From the NCBI GenBank assembly GCA_030522415.1, contig CM060112.1, positions 10,716,501 to 10,780,500 on the forward strand: 64,000 nucleotides of DNA, written 5' to 3'. Source of the stretch: Channallabes apus. Lineage: Eukaryota; Chordata; Actinopteri; Siluriformes; Clariidae. The stretch's first letter is position 1. Every line of letters begins with the position of its first letter. Under the pieces are notes generated by a model that saw only the letters and a program-made list of their open reading frames with translations, was not told the DNA's origin and searched no databases. Of this stretch, positions 13,501-25,700 are shown piece by piece. The translations under genes and the position numbers were made by a program.

Positions 13501-16500
13501 TTGTTTCTGACTTCCTCTGGGCTTCTCTCATACCCATTCCCAGAAGCATACATTTTTTGTGCGATTTCATTCCATTTTTTTGTCCGAATTTGTAACTGCA
13601 AGCTCTTTTTTTTTTTTAGTAAATTGTGGTTTTCGTGTAATTTTTTTCACGTCAACTCTCATTACTCCATGGCTGTATGTAAAGGGACTTATATAGGAAA
13701 TAATATTGAGCAAAATGGGTAACAGGTGTTCACAACACAATCCCAGCGTTTTCAAAACCCATCATTTCTTTTTATTTTAATTGTACTGATGTATCAATAC
13801 CAAATAAAAAATGAGTTCAAATGAAATATTGAAAAATGAAAAATGTTGCGTTTGTGACATTATTACACCACTTCTACGTTACGTCACTGCGAAAGCGCAT
13901 TGAATGCGAGCCGAAGAGAGAGAGAGAAAAAATAAACACACTATACAGTAGGGGGCGATATGTGCCTATTGCACTACTCCGCAATTGTATCGAAGAAGAA
14001 GAAGAACGACGGTTCAAACCAACAAAGTTCTAACCATGGAAGTGCGACACAGGTACTATGGTTTTGGGAAACACTTGTGACTAGTTAGTTATTTTCTTCA
14101 ACGTTGCATCGTACTATGGTGGTTAAGCAAAGAGCTACATAGTTGTACGGGAAACGCACCCCAGACCGGGAATTCGAATAATGGTGATGCTGAATGCTGA
14201 ATGGTTGGAACAGATGAGAGGGGAAATGAGGTTGCTGCTGATGTTGTAACAGAAACAACTGATTTTTATGGATTTTATTGGATCTTTATGCATGGTTGGC
14301 ATGGTGATGTAGTGGTTAGCATTGTGGCCTTGAACCTCCAGGGTCGTGGGTTCGATTTCCACCTCAGGTCTGTGTGTGGTGTTTGCATGTGCTTCCCCGT
14401 GCTTGGTGGGTTTCCTCTGTGTACTCTGGTTTCCTCTCACAGTTCAAAGACATTCAATTTATTGTTTCCAAAATGTCATCAGTGGTAGGTTTCTCACCTA
14501 CCATGTGAAAGGTCTGGGTTCGATTCCCAGCCATTGCACAAAACCCCAGCCACTGGATGCAGTGCCGGTCCCGAACCTGGATAAAATGGGAGGGTTGCGT
14601 CAGGAAGGGCATCTGGCGTAAAACCTGTGCCAAGTTGTTGTGCGGATCAGTTGGTCCGCTGTGGCGACTCCTCAACTGGAGCAGCCGAAAGACTAACAGC
14701 AACTGTTCCCAAAGTGCAGCGTGTGTACCCAGTGAGGGATTGGCACCCTGGACACCACCTCCAGGGTGTCCCCTTCCTTGTACCCAAAGTTTTCTGGGAT
14801 AGGCATCAGGTCCCCCACAACCCTGTACATGGTAAGTGGTAATAGAAGATGGATGAACCTTCCTTAGGTCTTTAGGCACTGCAGCCTGTTGCAGTAAAAC
14901 ATTTGATCCTATTTATACAATTTAGCCTACATATCATTTTTGTGGGATTTTTCCAGGTTTTCTTGCCTAATTTAGTCGTATTCAATTCCCACTCGTTGCT
15001 AGGGGTCTACCACATCAAGTCTACTATTCAATCAGGGAGGGTCGAAGACTATCATGTGTTTCCTCCTAACCACTGTGCCACTCGGGGGATAACCTATACA
15101 GTGGTGTGAAAAACTATTTGCCCCCCTCCTGATTTCTTATTCTTTTGCATGTTTGTCACACAAAATGTTTCTGATCATCAAACACATTTAACTATTAGTC
15201 AAAGATAACACAAGTAAACACAAAATGCAGTTTTTAAATGAGGGGTTTTATTATTTAGGGAGAAAAAAAATCCAAACCTACATGGCCCTGTGTGAAAAAG
15301 TAATTGCCCCCTGAACCTAATAACTGGTTGGGCCACCCTTAGCAGCAATAACTGCAATCAAGCGTTTGCGATAACTTGCAACTAGTCTTTTACAGCGCTC
15401 TGGAGGAATTTTGGCCCACTCATCTTTGCAGAATTGTTGTAATTCAGCTTTGTTTGAGGGTTTTCTGGTCAGGACTTTGACTAGGCCACTCCAAAGTCTT
15501 CATTTTGTTTTTCTTCAGCCATTCAGAGGTGGATTTGCTGGTGTGTTTTGGGTCATTGTCCTGCTGCAGCACCCAAGATCGCTTCAGCTTGAGTTGACGA
15601 ACAGATGGCCGGTCATTCTCCTTCAGGATTTTTTGGTAGACAGTAGAATTCATGGTTCCATCTATCACAGCAAGCCTTCCAGGTCCTGAAGCAGCAAAAC
15701 AACCCCAGACCATCACACTACCACCACCATATTTTACTGTTGGTATGATGTTCTTTTTCTGAAATGCTGTGTTACTTTTATGCCAGATGTAACGGGACAT
15801 GCACCTTCCAAAAAGTTGGTCCACAAGGTATTTTCCCAAAAGTCTTGACAATCATTGAGATGTTTTTTAGCAAAATTGAGACGAGCCTTAATGTTCTTTT
15901 TGCTTAAAAGTGGTTTACGCCTTGGAACTCTGCCATGCAGGCCGTTTTTGCCCAGTCTCTTTCTTATGGTGGAGTCGTGAACACTGACCTTAATTGAGGC
16001 AAGTGAGGTCTGCAGTTCTTTAGATGTTGTCCTGGGGTCTTTTGTGGCCTCTCGGATGAGTTGTCTCTGCGCTCTTGGGGTAATGGTCGGCCGGCCACTC
16101 CTGGGAAGGTTCACCACTGTTCCATGTTTTTGCCATTTGTGGATAATGGCTCTCACTGTGGTTCGCTGGAGTCCCAAAGCTTTAGAAATGGCTTTATAAC
16201 CTTTACCAGACTGATAGATCTCAATTACTTTTGTTCTCATTTGTTCCTGAATTTCTTTGGATCTTGGCATGATGTCTAGCTTTTGAGGTGCTTTTGGTCT
16301 ACTTCTCTGTGTCAGGTAGCTCCTATTTAAGTGATTTCTTGATTGAAACAGGTGTGGCAGTAATCAGGCCTGGGGGTGACTACAGAAATTCAACTCAGGT
16401 GTGATAAACCACAGTTAAGTTATTTTTTAACAAGGGGGGCAATTACTTTTTCACACAGGGCCATGTAGGTTTGGATTTTTTTTCTCCCTAAATAATAAAA

Positions 16501-19500
16501 CCCCTCATTTAAAAACTGCATTTTGTGTTTACTTGTGTTATCTTTGACTAATAGTTAAATGTGTTTGATGATCAGAAACATTTTGTGTGACAAACATGCA
16601 AAAGAATAAGAAACCGGGATGGGGGCAAATAGTTTTTCACACCACTGTACTTTATATCTTTATTTAATTTATCAGAGAAATCAGGGATGGCTCAAGACAT
16701 TTGCACAGTACTGTAAATATCATTGAGTAAATTTATCTTCATTACAGAAACTCTGTAAGTCAAATTAAGGTTAATGGTTTCCTTTTTGACTCAGCATGAG
16801 TTTGTAATAGATAGTGCTGGTTTTCTCAAAAAGACAAACTGGGAAGAAAATGCTTTTTTATTCAAACAGAACATCTGAAGTCATGAAATCGCAAGCACAA
16901 AGGTTCATGCTATTAGTTAAAATGTCAAGTGGGGTTTTTTTGTTGAACAGAAGCGAAGAAGTAAATTAGGCAGTTATGTAAAGCTATTCTGTTAGATAAA
17001 GTATGTTTATCTGTTATATTTCATTCTATTGCAACTCATGGGTCAAAATGATTGACTGTGCAAGGCACATGCACTGTTACGGTCGTATTAAAATATTAAA
17101 TAGGTCCTTTTTTCAGGATATAAGGAATGGGAAGTTGCGAGATTGGTTCAGCGAATACTATTAAACATGCCCTTGATATTCATCGCATAGACAGAAAGTC
17201 ATATGTATATTTCTATCTTTTCTTTTTAGTTTTATACTGAGGACAGTCAGGCTTAACAAGAGAGAATTAGTCAAGCACTGCTTGTGATGATCAATGGCTC
17301 TTATTTTTCCACTCCTTAAGCAGAGAGATCAGGCTTATTATATTATCCTGCTCTGTGGCTCTTCGTTCCCCCCGGAGCTTCTTCCTTTTGAAATGCATAT
17401 GAGTTTCCTGTCTCCCACGCACCAGCACTCGGCAACACGAGAGTCACCCAGTCCCAGACCCAGTCCCTGCACCAACGCTAGCGTAACCATCACTGTCACA
17501 GTGGTATGACATTCCTGTTAGCATCAGCTCCAGCACAATGTGAGCCTCTCTGCTTCAGTGACAATGTCAGAAGCATCATCAACACTCCAGTGAGCCAGTA
17601 GTGAACCACAGGGCAAGCATGCAGCTTTAATGCTCCCTATACTGTAGTTATTTTAGTGAACTAGAATAAGCCTCTGGTTCGCTCATACATCTCTGTCTAT
17701 CAACAATAAACCTTCAGTACATCCTCCGCATGAAGAATTTACTGAATCATTGCAGTTACACAATTTACATCCGTTTATTTCTGTTATATATTCAGTGTGG
17801 TTTGTTCTAATTTTATTCATGTGTTGCAATTTAAAGTGAACTAATAAACGAGAGACATCTTTAAAAAGGTCTTTCTGTATTTTTAGTTTTCTACACACTT
17901 CTTTAATCACCACCATCGGTATCCACACGGATCAACACCCAAACTTATTCAACATACGTAAAAAGCCCTCTTAACAATAACTTCTTTACTTCACCCAATC
18001 TCTTTAAACATGAAAACCTGCTCTTAGCCACAGTTTAGGCTTCACCGTATAGTCTTAGCTATTAGGATTAACTTATTCAGCTCAGGAGGGCTTCAGGAAT
18101 TTTCCTTCCCAGCTGGTTAAGTGTGTATTCCAAAGATGATGAACCACTGATGGAGAGATTTGTCTTCTGTCCTTGCTGGAGGCTGATGGTCTGCAGGTTG
18201 CTGCCAATCCCTGGTCCCATCTGAGCTTCCTCAATGTTGCTCTCCTGGCTGGCTCGCCAATTTATTTGGTTTCTAATATCCCACATATTGTTAAAGTTTT
18301 TATGTCTTCTGTATAATGAAAGATAATCTATTTGCGCATGCCAGCAAGTGCATCCTAAACGTTGAATGAAAGTGGGATATTTGTTATAATATGCATATAG
18401 ATTAAAAAAGATCAAGATTAATATCCATGTTTTTTTAACTCTTTTAATATTTTGTCTTCTTGGTAAATTAATCTGATACAGATCAATAAGACTGATGGTA
18501 AATTGTTTGTAGACCGGGAGTTGACCGGTGCTGAGAAGACACTGGCTGAAGAGACAGACATCGATGCAGAAGAGCTGCAGCTCCCCGACAGCACGGTGGA
18601 CGAGTTCAGCCGAGGCGTCACCGACCTAGATGCTGCTAAGACAGACGACGAGGGTGTGAAGGACAAAAAGGTAAACAGCTGCTGCACTAGACTTCCTGAT
18701 CTCCAGCATGAACAGAGTAACAGGTGTCTGCAGTCATGCAGTTAGCACGAGCGTTATTAAAGAATAGGTTCTCAAATACTAGCATATCTGAAATACGTAG
18801 CATTATTGAAATACATTTATTTAACTAAGATAGCTGAGTTAGTTGGGATCTTAGACAGGTCTGATTTGCTGATTAAACTAAGTGAGGCATGGAAAAGTGT
18901 TTATAATAGATTGTGAATAGAGTGCAGTATAGTAGAGGTATGCTTAAGCCAATGTTGCAAAACAAATATACCTAGGCTTTGTAGCAAAGTATTAACCAAG
19001 AAAAACCAAGAAATTAAAATTTTTATCTATTTTTTTACTTGGTGAAAAGTGCTATCCATCCTCTTCTACATACATGACATCAGTTGGCACACCCACAACT
19101 GGCTAGTTTCCCCTCCATTCCAGTAAACACTCTGCAAGTGAATGGAGCCTGATCCTTGAAATCAACGGATACCTTTTCGCCAGCTTGTGAAAGAGAGGCA
19201 TGGGTCTCTGGGAATATTACAGGAGCCGTACAGTCCCGACCTCACTCCAAGCCATTTCCACATTTTTGGACCATTAAAGTAGTTTCTGGGAGGCCAGTGT
19301 TTCAGATGTGACACAGCCAGTCCAATCATGATGTACTGTGAAAAACATGATGGTATGCATGCACTAGTAAAACACCTTGATAAGTGCACTAGTGTAGCCG
19401 GGCAATGTATAGAGAAATAAAGGACGTTTTTACTGTCAAAACTGTTTTCTGATATTCTGCACAATCAAACGTCTCGGTTTTGACTCGTGTGTGTATATAT

Positions 19501-20086
19501 ACAGTGTAAAGACTGCAATAGCTCTAGAAACTTGCTCTCAGAAGTTTTCGACCCCAATTCAGAGACTGATGTTGGCCTAGCATTTGCTTTATGGCGTTGC
19601 CTTCATTATTACTGTAACTTGATCCAGGCTGCTGGCTGACTGATTTCCCTCAAGAACATTTCCACATACTGAATATTATAGAACTGCCTTTGGGCAGATG
19701 CATATGTGTGTATGCTTGTTTTATTTATATATATATATAGGTCTCTTTTGGGTGTTGAAATGTGATTAGGATTGCAACGGTGATGACATGGGGATCACGT
19801 TGTCAGCTGAGAAGATGAATTTTCGCTATTCAGAAAATTGGAAAGCAATATTTTCTGTGGCGGAATGTCACATGCTGCTACTGTAATTTATTTATTCTGT
19901 GAAACGTTTGTGTATAATGCAGAGACCCATTAAAAAGGCATTTTATTCCCCAGGAAAGTATTTAAAAAATGAAATGAAATGAAAGTGCTCGGGCCCATGA
20001 CATCCGTCACAACGGCTGTTTTTTTATGTCTGTACACATCAGCAATGTATAAATTTTTTCATGTATTCACACACACACACACACAC

Positions 20087-20153
<67 letters not shown>

Positions 20154-22712
20154 TCCTTATTCATTCAGAACACCGTGTCCACATAGGGAGTGTGTCCAGG
20201 AGATGATGTCTCGGCTAGTTAAGACGTTGTTTCGTATTAGTAACAGCTTTGATTACATCAGGAGGAGGACTTACTGAGTAATTCCTCAAGATAAAAGCTA
20301 ATTGAGGCTAATTCATTAGTTGGTCTTGCAGTATCATTATTCCTGTGAGAAGTTTGCAGTTGTCTGCACAATGCAGAAGAAAAGAAAAAAATCTTCCTCC
20401 TATTGCAGTCTGTGTTTTCCACACAGTTACTGACATTCTTGGCCTGGTGACTCTCCAACACCCTGACATAAATATCTTTTTTCATTGGTCTGTTTGAGGA
20501 AATAAAACAAGGTTCCGTTTTTATACATTTCAAGCACGGATAGATATGAACTGCATTTCAAAGCAGAAAGAAATTATTCAAAGTCGATATCGACCTACCT
20601 CCATCCTAATGAATCACAGTGGCATTTCACTTTAATGGGACTTCAGGGACGCTCTGTGCCTTTTCATCAGCCTCTTAAACTTTTGTGTGCCAAGTAAATG
20701 ATATAGGAGCAGTTTTGAGTTTTAAGATGTTTGCTGGAATCAAATGCAAGCTCTTCCTTTCGCATCCTGTTTAAATCCTTAAGGCCTTGTTCACACGGGA
20801 GTTAAAATCGAGCGTATTTTCCGGTGACCGCGGATGAAGCGCCAAGGGTTTTCTACACATAGGAGTCAATGACGGTGTTCACACGGTCTTTGGTGACGTG
20901 CTTTTGTCCGGCTACGCGTTTATACGGCGTTAAAAAAAAACGTTGCATGCAGCTTTTTCTTGCCGTTCAAATCCCAACGAACACAAAGAAAATGCATCTA
21001 GTTCGTTTTCTCCGCGTCCATTTTACCGGAGGACCGGATATATCCCATGATCCTACATGCTATACAGAGGGAAATATGGGGAAAAAAAGCAAAAATAAAA
21101 TGCTTAATGCTTAATCTCTCCCTATGTCGCCGTATTATAAAAAAAAAAAAGTATATATTATATAAAAATATAATAATTTAATTATAATTTTTAAAACAAG
21201 AAGATTAATGTCTAATATAGGAAAATGGTCCATATTAAAAGGAGGCACCGCAAATAAAATGACAAGGGCTTTCATATCCAGTTCCCGACACACTGCCCCC
21301 ACAGGTTAAACACACAAACTACAATTTGGGCTGCAGGCTGGCGTTAGACAGAGACAAACGAGCGACAGTGTAGAAGTCAATCGAGCGCCGCTACAAAACG
21401 CAACATCAACGTATAGGACGTTCAGAGCTTGTTCGTTTATCCAAAAATTTAAGGCCCGTGTGAACAAGGCCTGAAACACAGATACAGGCTGGCAGCACAG
21501 CATAGGGCAGTGACAATTTTAAACAAATACATGTGCTTATATGGAAGTCTTTGTGTTAATGTGTAAGTGTTAACTGGGAGGCGTCAGACGTCAAACCATG
21601 CATTTTGGGTTTTTGTAAATATCAGGTAGACATACAGTGCATCCGGAAAATATTCACAGCGCATCACTTTTTCCACATTTAGTTATGTCACAGCCTTATT
21701 CTAAAATGGATTAAATCCATTTTTTCCCGTAGAATTCTACACACAACACCCCATAATGACAACATGAAAAAAGTTTACTTGAGATTTTTGCAAATATATT
21801 AAAAAAACTAAAATTGAGCAGCCTTTGCCATGAAGCTCAAAATCGAGCTCAGGCGCATCCTGTTTCCCCTGATGATCCTGTTTCCCCTGATCATCCTTCA
21901 GATGTTTCTGCAGCTTAATTGGAGTCCACCTGTGGTAAATTCAGTTGATTGGACATGATTGGAAAGGCACACACCTGTCTATATAAGGTCCCACAGTTGA
22001 CAGTTCATGTCCGAGCACAAACCAAGCATGAAGTCAAAGGAATTGTCTGTAGACCTCTGAGACAGGATTGTCTCGGGGGACAAATCTGGGGAAGATTACA
22101 GAAAATTTTTTGCTGCTTTGAAGGTCCCAATGTGACCTGGCTGTGAATGCTTATGTACATGTGCTTTCTTATTTTTTTGTATTTTTAATACATTTGCAAA
22201 ACTCTCAAGTAAACCTTTTTCTTGGTGTCATTATGGGGTGTTGTCTGTAGAATTCTGGGGGAAAAAATGTATTTAATCCATTTTAGAATAAGGCTGTAAC
22301 ATAACAAAATGTGGAAAAAGTCATGCGCTGTGAAAACTACAGTGCATCCGGAAAGTAATCATTACGTGTAAATTTTGTCACTACCTGAATATGGGAATGA
22401 CGTCACAAAAATGTAGAACAATCATAAAAACACGTGATCACTACAGCCAATTTTGCGAGTGCCAGGTAGCATGTCTTTGGACTGCTAGCACGGGGAGAAC
22501 ATGATTTCAAAGTCCATGCAATCAAACCCGGACCCGGGAGGTCCTAGGCGACAGTTCTATCCACTATGCCAACGTCCTGCCTTCCTATGTGACCCATTTT
22601 TGTATTTTTTTGCTCAGTCATGTTTGAATAATTGGATAAAATTAAATATGATTTACTGTAGTTCATCATATTGTTGTGCTAAAAAAGAATCTGTCACAAA
22701 ACACAATCCTGA

Positions 22713-22765
<53 letters not shown>

Positions 22766-25700
22766 AAAAATAAGAGCAAAACAAAAGATGACTAAAATCC
22801 TCTGGCTATCGAAACAGCCCTAAAACATATGGAACATATGAACATTACTGTAGAGTTCAAGATGGAGCCGTCTGAATCAAGTCAGTGATTATAACACTCA
22901 GCAAAGATGTCATGACATTGTGGCTCAGAGAAGAAACTACTGTCTCTTTGGCTTAATAAAAATAATCTCTCAACATTGATCCAGTTAGGAGAAATACCTC
23001 CTTATTCTAAGTGCATGAATGTTGATATCGTACTTTTATTCAGCCAACAAGACAGGCGTTTCTCCTCTGAGCCACAATGTCAAGAGATCTTTGCCAAGTA
23101 TTATAATCACTGGCTGCATCTAGGATATTAGACGCACCTGGTGTGACTTTGTTTTATCCCCAAGCAGTAAATCATTTTTTTCATTGCACAGATGGTCATG
23201 ACCATCATTACATGTCTTTAAAAAGAAAAAAAAGAACACATATTGTTATGGAAGCAGAACTGAAATGAGGAACCAGGGCTTTAAACCAGTTTTGAGGGAA
23301 CCCACAATGATTAGTGATGGTATTGTGTGGTATTAGAGAGAAAAGTGCTGCACTGGGAAGTCATTTGGGGACATACTAAAAAACAAAACAAAAAAAAACT
23401 TTCTTTTTTCTCCTCCCAAAGCACAACCTGAAGTGTAGTTCCTGTTATAGATTACTGTAGGAGTGTCTGAGAAATATAAAGAGCAATTCTTCACCAATTC
23501 TTCACTTTGCTGTAGGTTGCAGTTTCACATTACAGTTACAGCAGCAACAGGTTGTGTATTAGGTCTATATAATCTATAAGAGTTTCCAGTATTATATATA
23601 AACTAGTGGAAGGGGAAAAATTGTCAGCTGTTTTTCGAAAAAGTAATAATAAAAGAAAGAAACACTATACAGTCAGTTTCATGAATATTTTGACATTGCT
23701 ATAGTTTTAATTGTTTACAATAGTATGATGGAGTTGAAACAAAATTATAAAACTTGAATATTAAACTGGAGATTTTCAGCTTTAGTTTTTGTGAATATTT
23801 AAGAAACTGATCGTGTATGTACACAGCTTGGCCAAAACATTCACACCCTACATAAGGTTTACTTTTAACTTTGATTAGAGCAAACTACAGTAAATACACT
23901 CTAAATACAATATGCTCGTGCCTCAGGACAGGTTTCCCATTTATATGTGTATTTTAAATATAGAAGTGATCATTTTTTAATCAAAACTATGGGTTTGAGG
24001 GATGTACAGTACATACTGTACTTTTAAACATGTTTTTTTTTTTCTTAGAACAATGGGTCCGTAAATAAATGAGCTGAATTTAAGATTAATCAACACCTCC
24101 AGATTTGAGAATGGATCCAAGCAGGACTTAATCAGTATTAATTACCAGTGAATGTTAAATGTTACTGCATATTAATATTTGTGACTGTGATGAAAACTGC
24201 CATTGATTTATAGAGATCGCAAAAGCAGTTCTAGACATATACTGTATTTGGAGGAATATATCCAGTGGAACCTCTACATCCGAATGCCCTGCATTACAAA
24301 TTTCCGCCGTAAGAATTTAAACTTTGCAAAAAATTTGCATCAGCATACGAACAAATGATACCGAACGCCAGCTAAGTTGCACATATGTCTAGGAGCTGTT
24401 CAAAACTTCTGAAAACAGTGAAAAGCCAAAACGAAGCAAGTTTTTACAAATTTAAAAAGTTTTGTGGGTGTTTTTTTTGCATTTTCTGCAAGACTTAGTG
24501 AAGACATACAGCCATACATCATGGCTCCCACGGAAGTTAGCAAAGACAGTTGCAGTAGGTGAAGATGTATTCAAAGAATTATTATTTTTCGTCACTTTGT
24601 CCAAAAACAGAGATGATCGTTCGCTTATTTGTGTCAGATCTTAGTTTCTGTTTTGGTGGCATGATGGCAGCTAAGGAAGTAAGCAAAAACAGATCCTTTA
24701 TACGGATCGATTTCATTAGCTGGAGTTGTTGACCAATCAAAAATATTGTTACGTTTCATCAGGCCAACACAACGACCTGGGAAGATGAGCGAGCTGGTTC
24801 CGTTGTGTTAATGGCAGCTGTATTTTAGTTCTTGTGGGAATGCGTCACAAAGGCGCACATGAATGAAAACCATGATTTTTTTTTTCATTGTTTTCTTTAT
24901 GCGTGAACTACGCATCAGTGATATATATTTTTACAAATGTTTAAATGAATTCGGTGGCCAGATTCAGTCTGTAATGCCAGGGTAGACTCGGTGTATCCTG
25001 ATTGCTCATCTCATGTTTGTGTCAGGGTTTCTATGAAACAGAAAGCATGATGCTATTGTACTCCACCAAGCAAGCAAGCCACTCCACCTTGAGCACATAG
25101 CGTACTTCAGTTCCTTTCTGCCTCACCACTGATTTCACTTCAGCACAAAACAGAAATGGAAAATTGTGCCTGTGTCCTCGTGCTTTTGTGCTGTTCTGGT
25201 GAAGCCTGGTCGTTGCTGATCAGTCACACACAGGGTGGTGTAATCACACCGCGAGAGAGCTCCTCTTTTTTTTTTCCTCTTCAACCAGTTCTGCGTCAGT
25301 GTCACCATATGGATGCGTGTACAGTAAGACGGATGGTCGGAGTAACAATGCCAAGGACACACTAATCCGTATGAATTAATGAGAGTTTAGTTGAGGCGGC
25401 CACATGTTTAAACATTAAAGCCACAGTGGAGTGGCAGTGCATCAGGGAGGCATTTAGTGAGCTTTGGCAAGAATGGCTCTTTGTATTTTTATTTCTTACT
25501 ATAGACACGATACAGGTTAGACCAGGAGACAAGATACCTACTTAACCTGTTAATTTAATTTAAAAAAACTGGTATTATGCTGGTTTGTTTGCTTGTTTGT
25601 TGGTTGGTTGAGTGGGTGTATGGTTGGTTGGTTGATTGGTTTGGTGGTTGGTTGATTGGTTTGGTGGGTGTGTGGTTGTTTGGTGGGTGGGTGGTTGGTT

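Larger units (their letters stand above)
12712..14161. mobile_element. PIF/Harbinger DNA transposon, decayed
   Basis: The left terminus GGGTGCGTTTCCCAAAAGC and right terminus GTACGGGAAACGCACCC are inverted. They are flanked by the 3-bp direct repeat CAG at 12709-12711 and 14162-14164, a target type known for vertebrate Harbinger elements. Subterminal motifs (ACTATGGT, CATAGTTC, GTTAGC) repeat in inverted orientation. It contains a remnant of the Myb/SANT-like accessory gene on the - strand and a reverse SINE head. No DDE transposase is recognisable. Confidence 0.8.
12649..18512 (+). other. NOS1AP: NOS1AP intron (about 5.9 kb), transposon pile-up
   Basis: Bounded by GTAAAA at 12649 and TTTGTAG at 18506-18512. 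It is packed with mobile DNA: Harbinger (12712-14161) with a SINE head inside, a SINE inside a SINE (14296-14850), a SINE fragment (14943-15096), and a Tc1 element (15099-16647). The part 16650-18500 shows no recognisable gene or repeat; small ORFs at 17294-17509 (+) and 18077-18415 (-) are unassigned. Confidence 0.85.

Noticed and set aside
18077..18415. 112-codon - strand ORF ([20 protein letters not shown])
   Set aside because: It faintly resembles retroelement C-terminal sequence, but I could not place it in a family, so no call was made.
18671..18700. Alternative reading of the 18513-18670 exon extending to 18745
   Set aside because: The open frame continues by chance past AAG|GTAAAC; the donor and the phase-0 start of the next exon fix the end at 18670.
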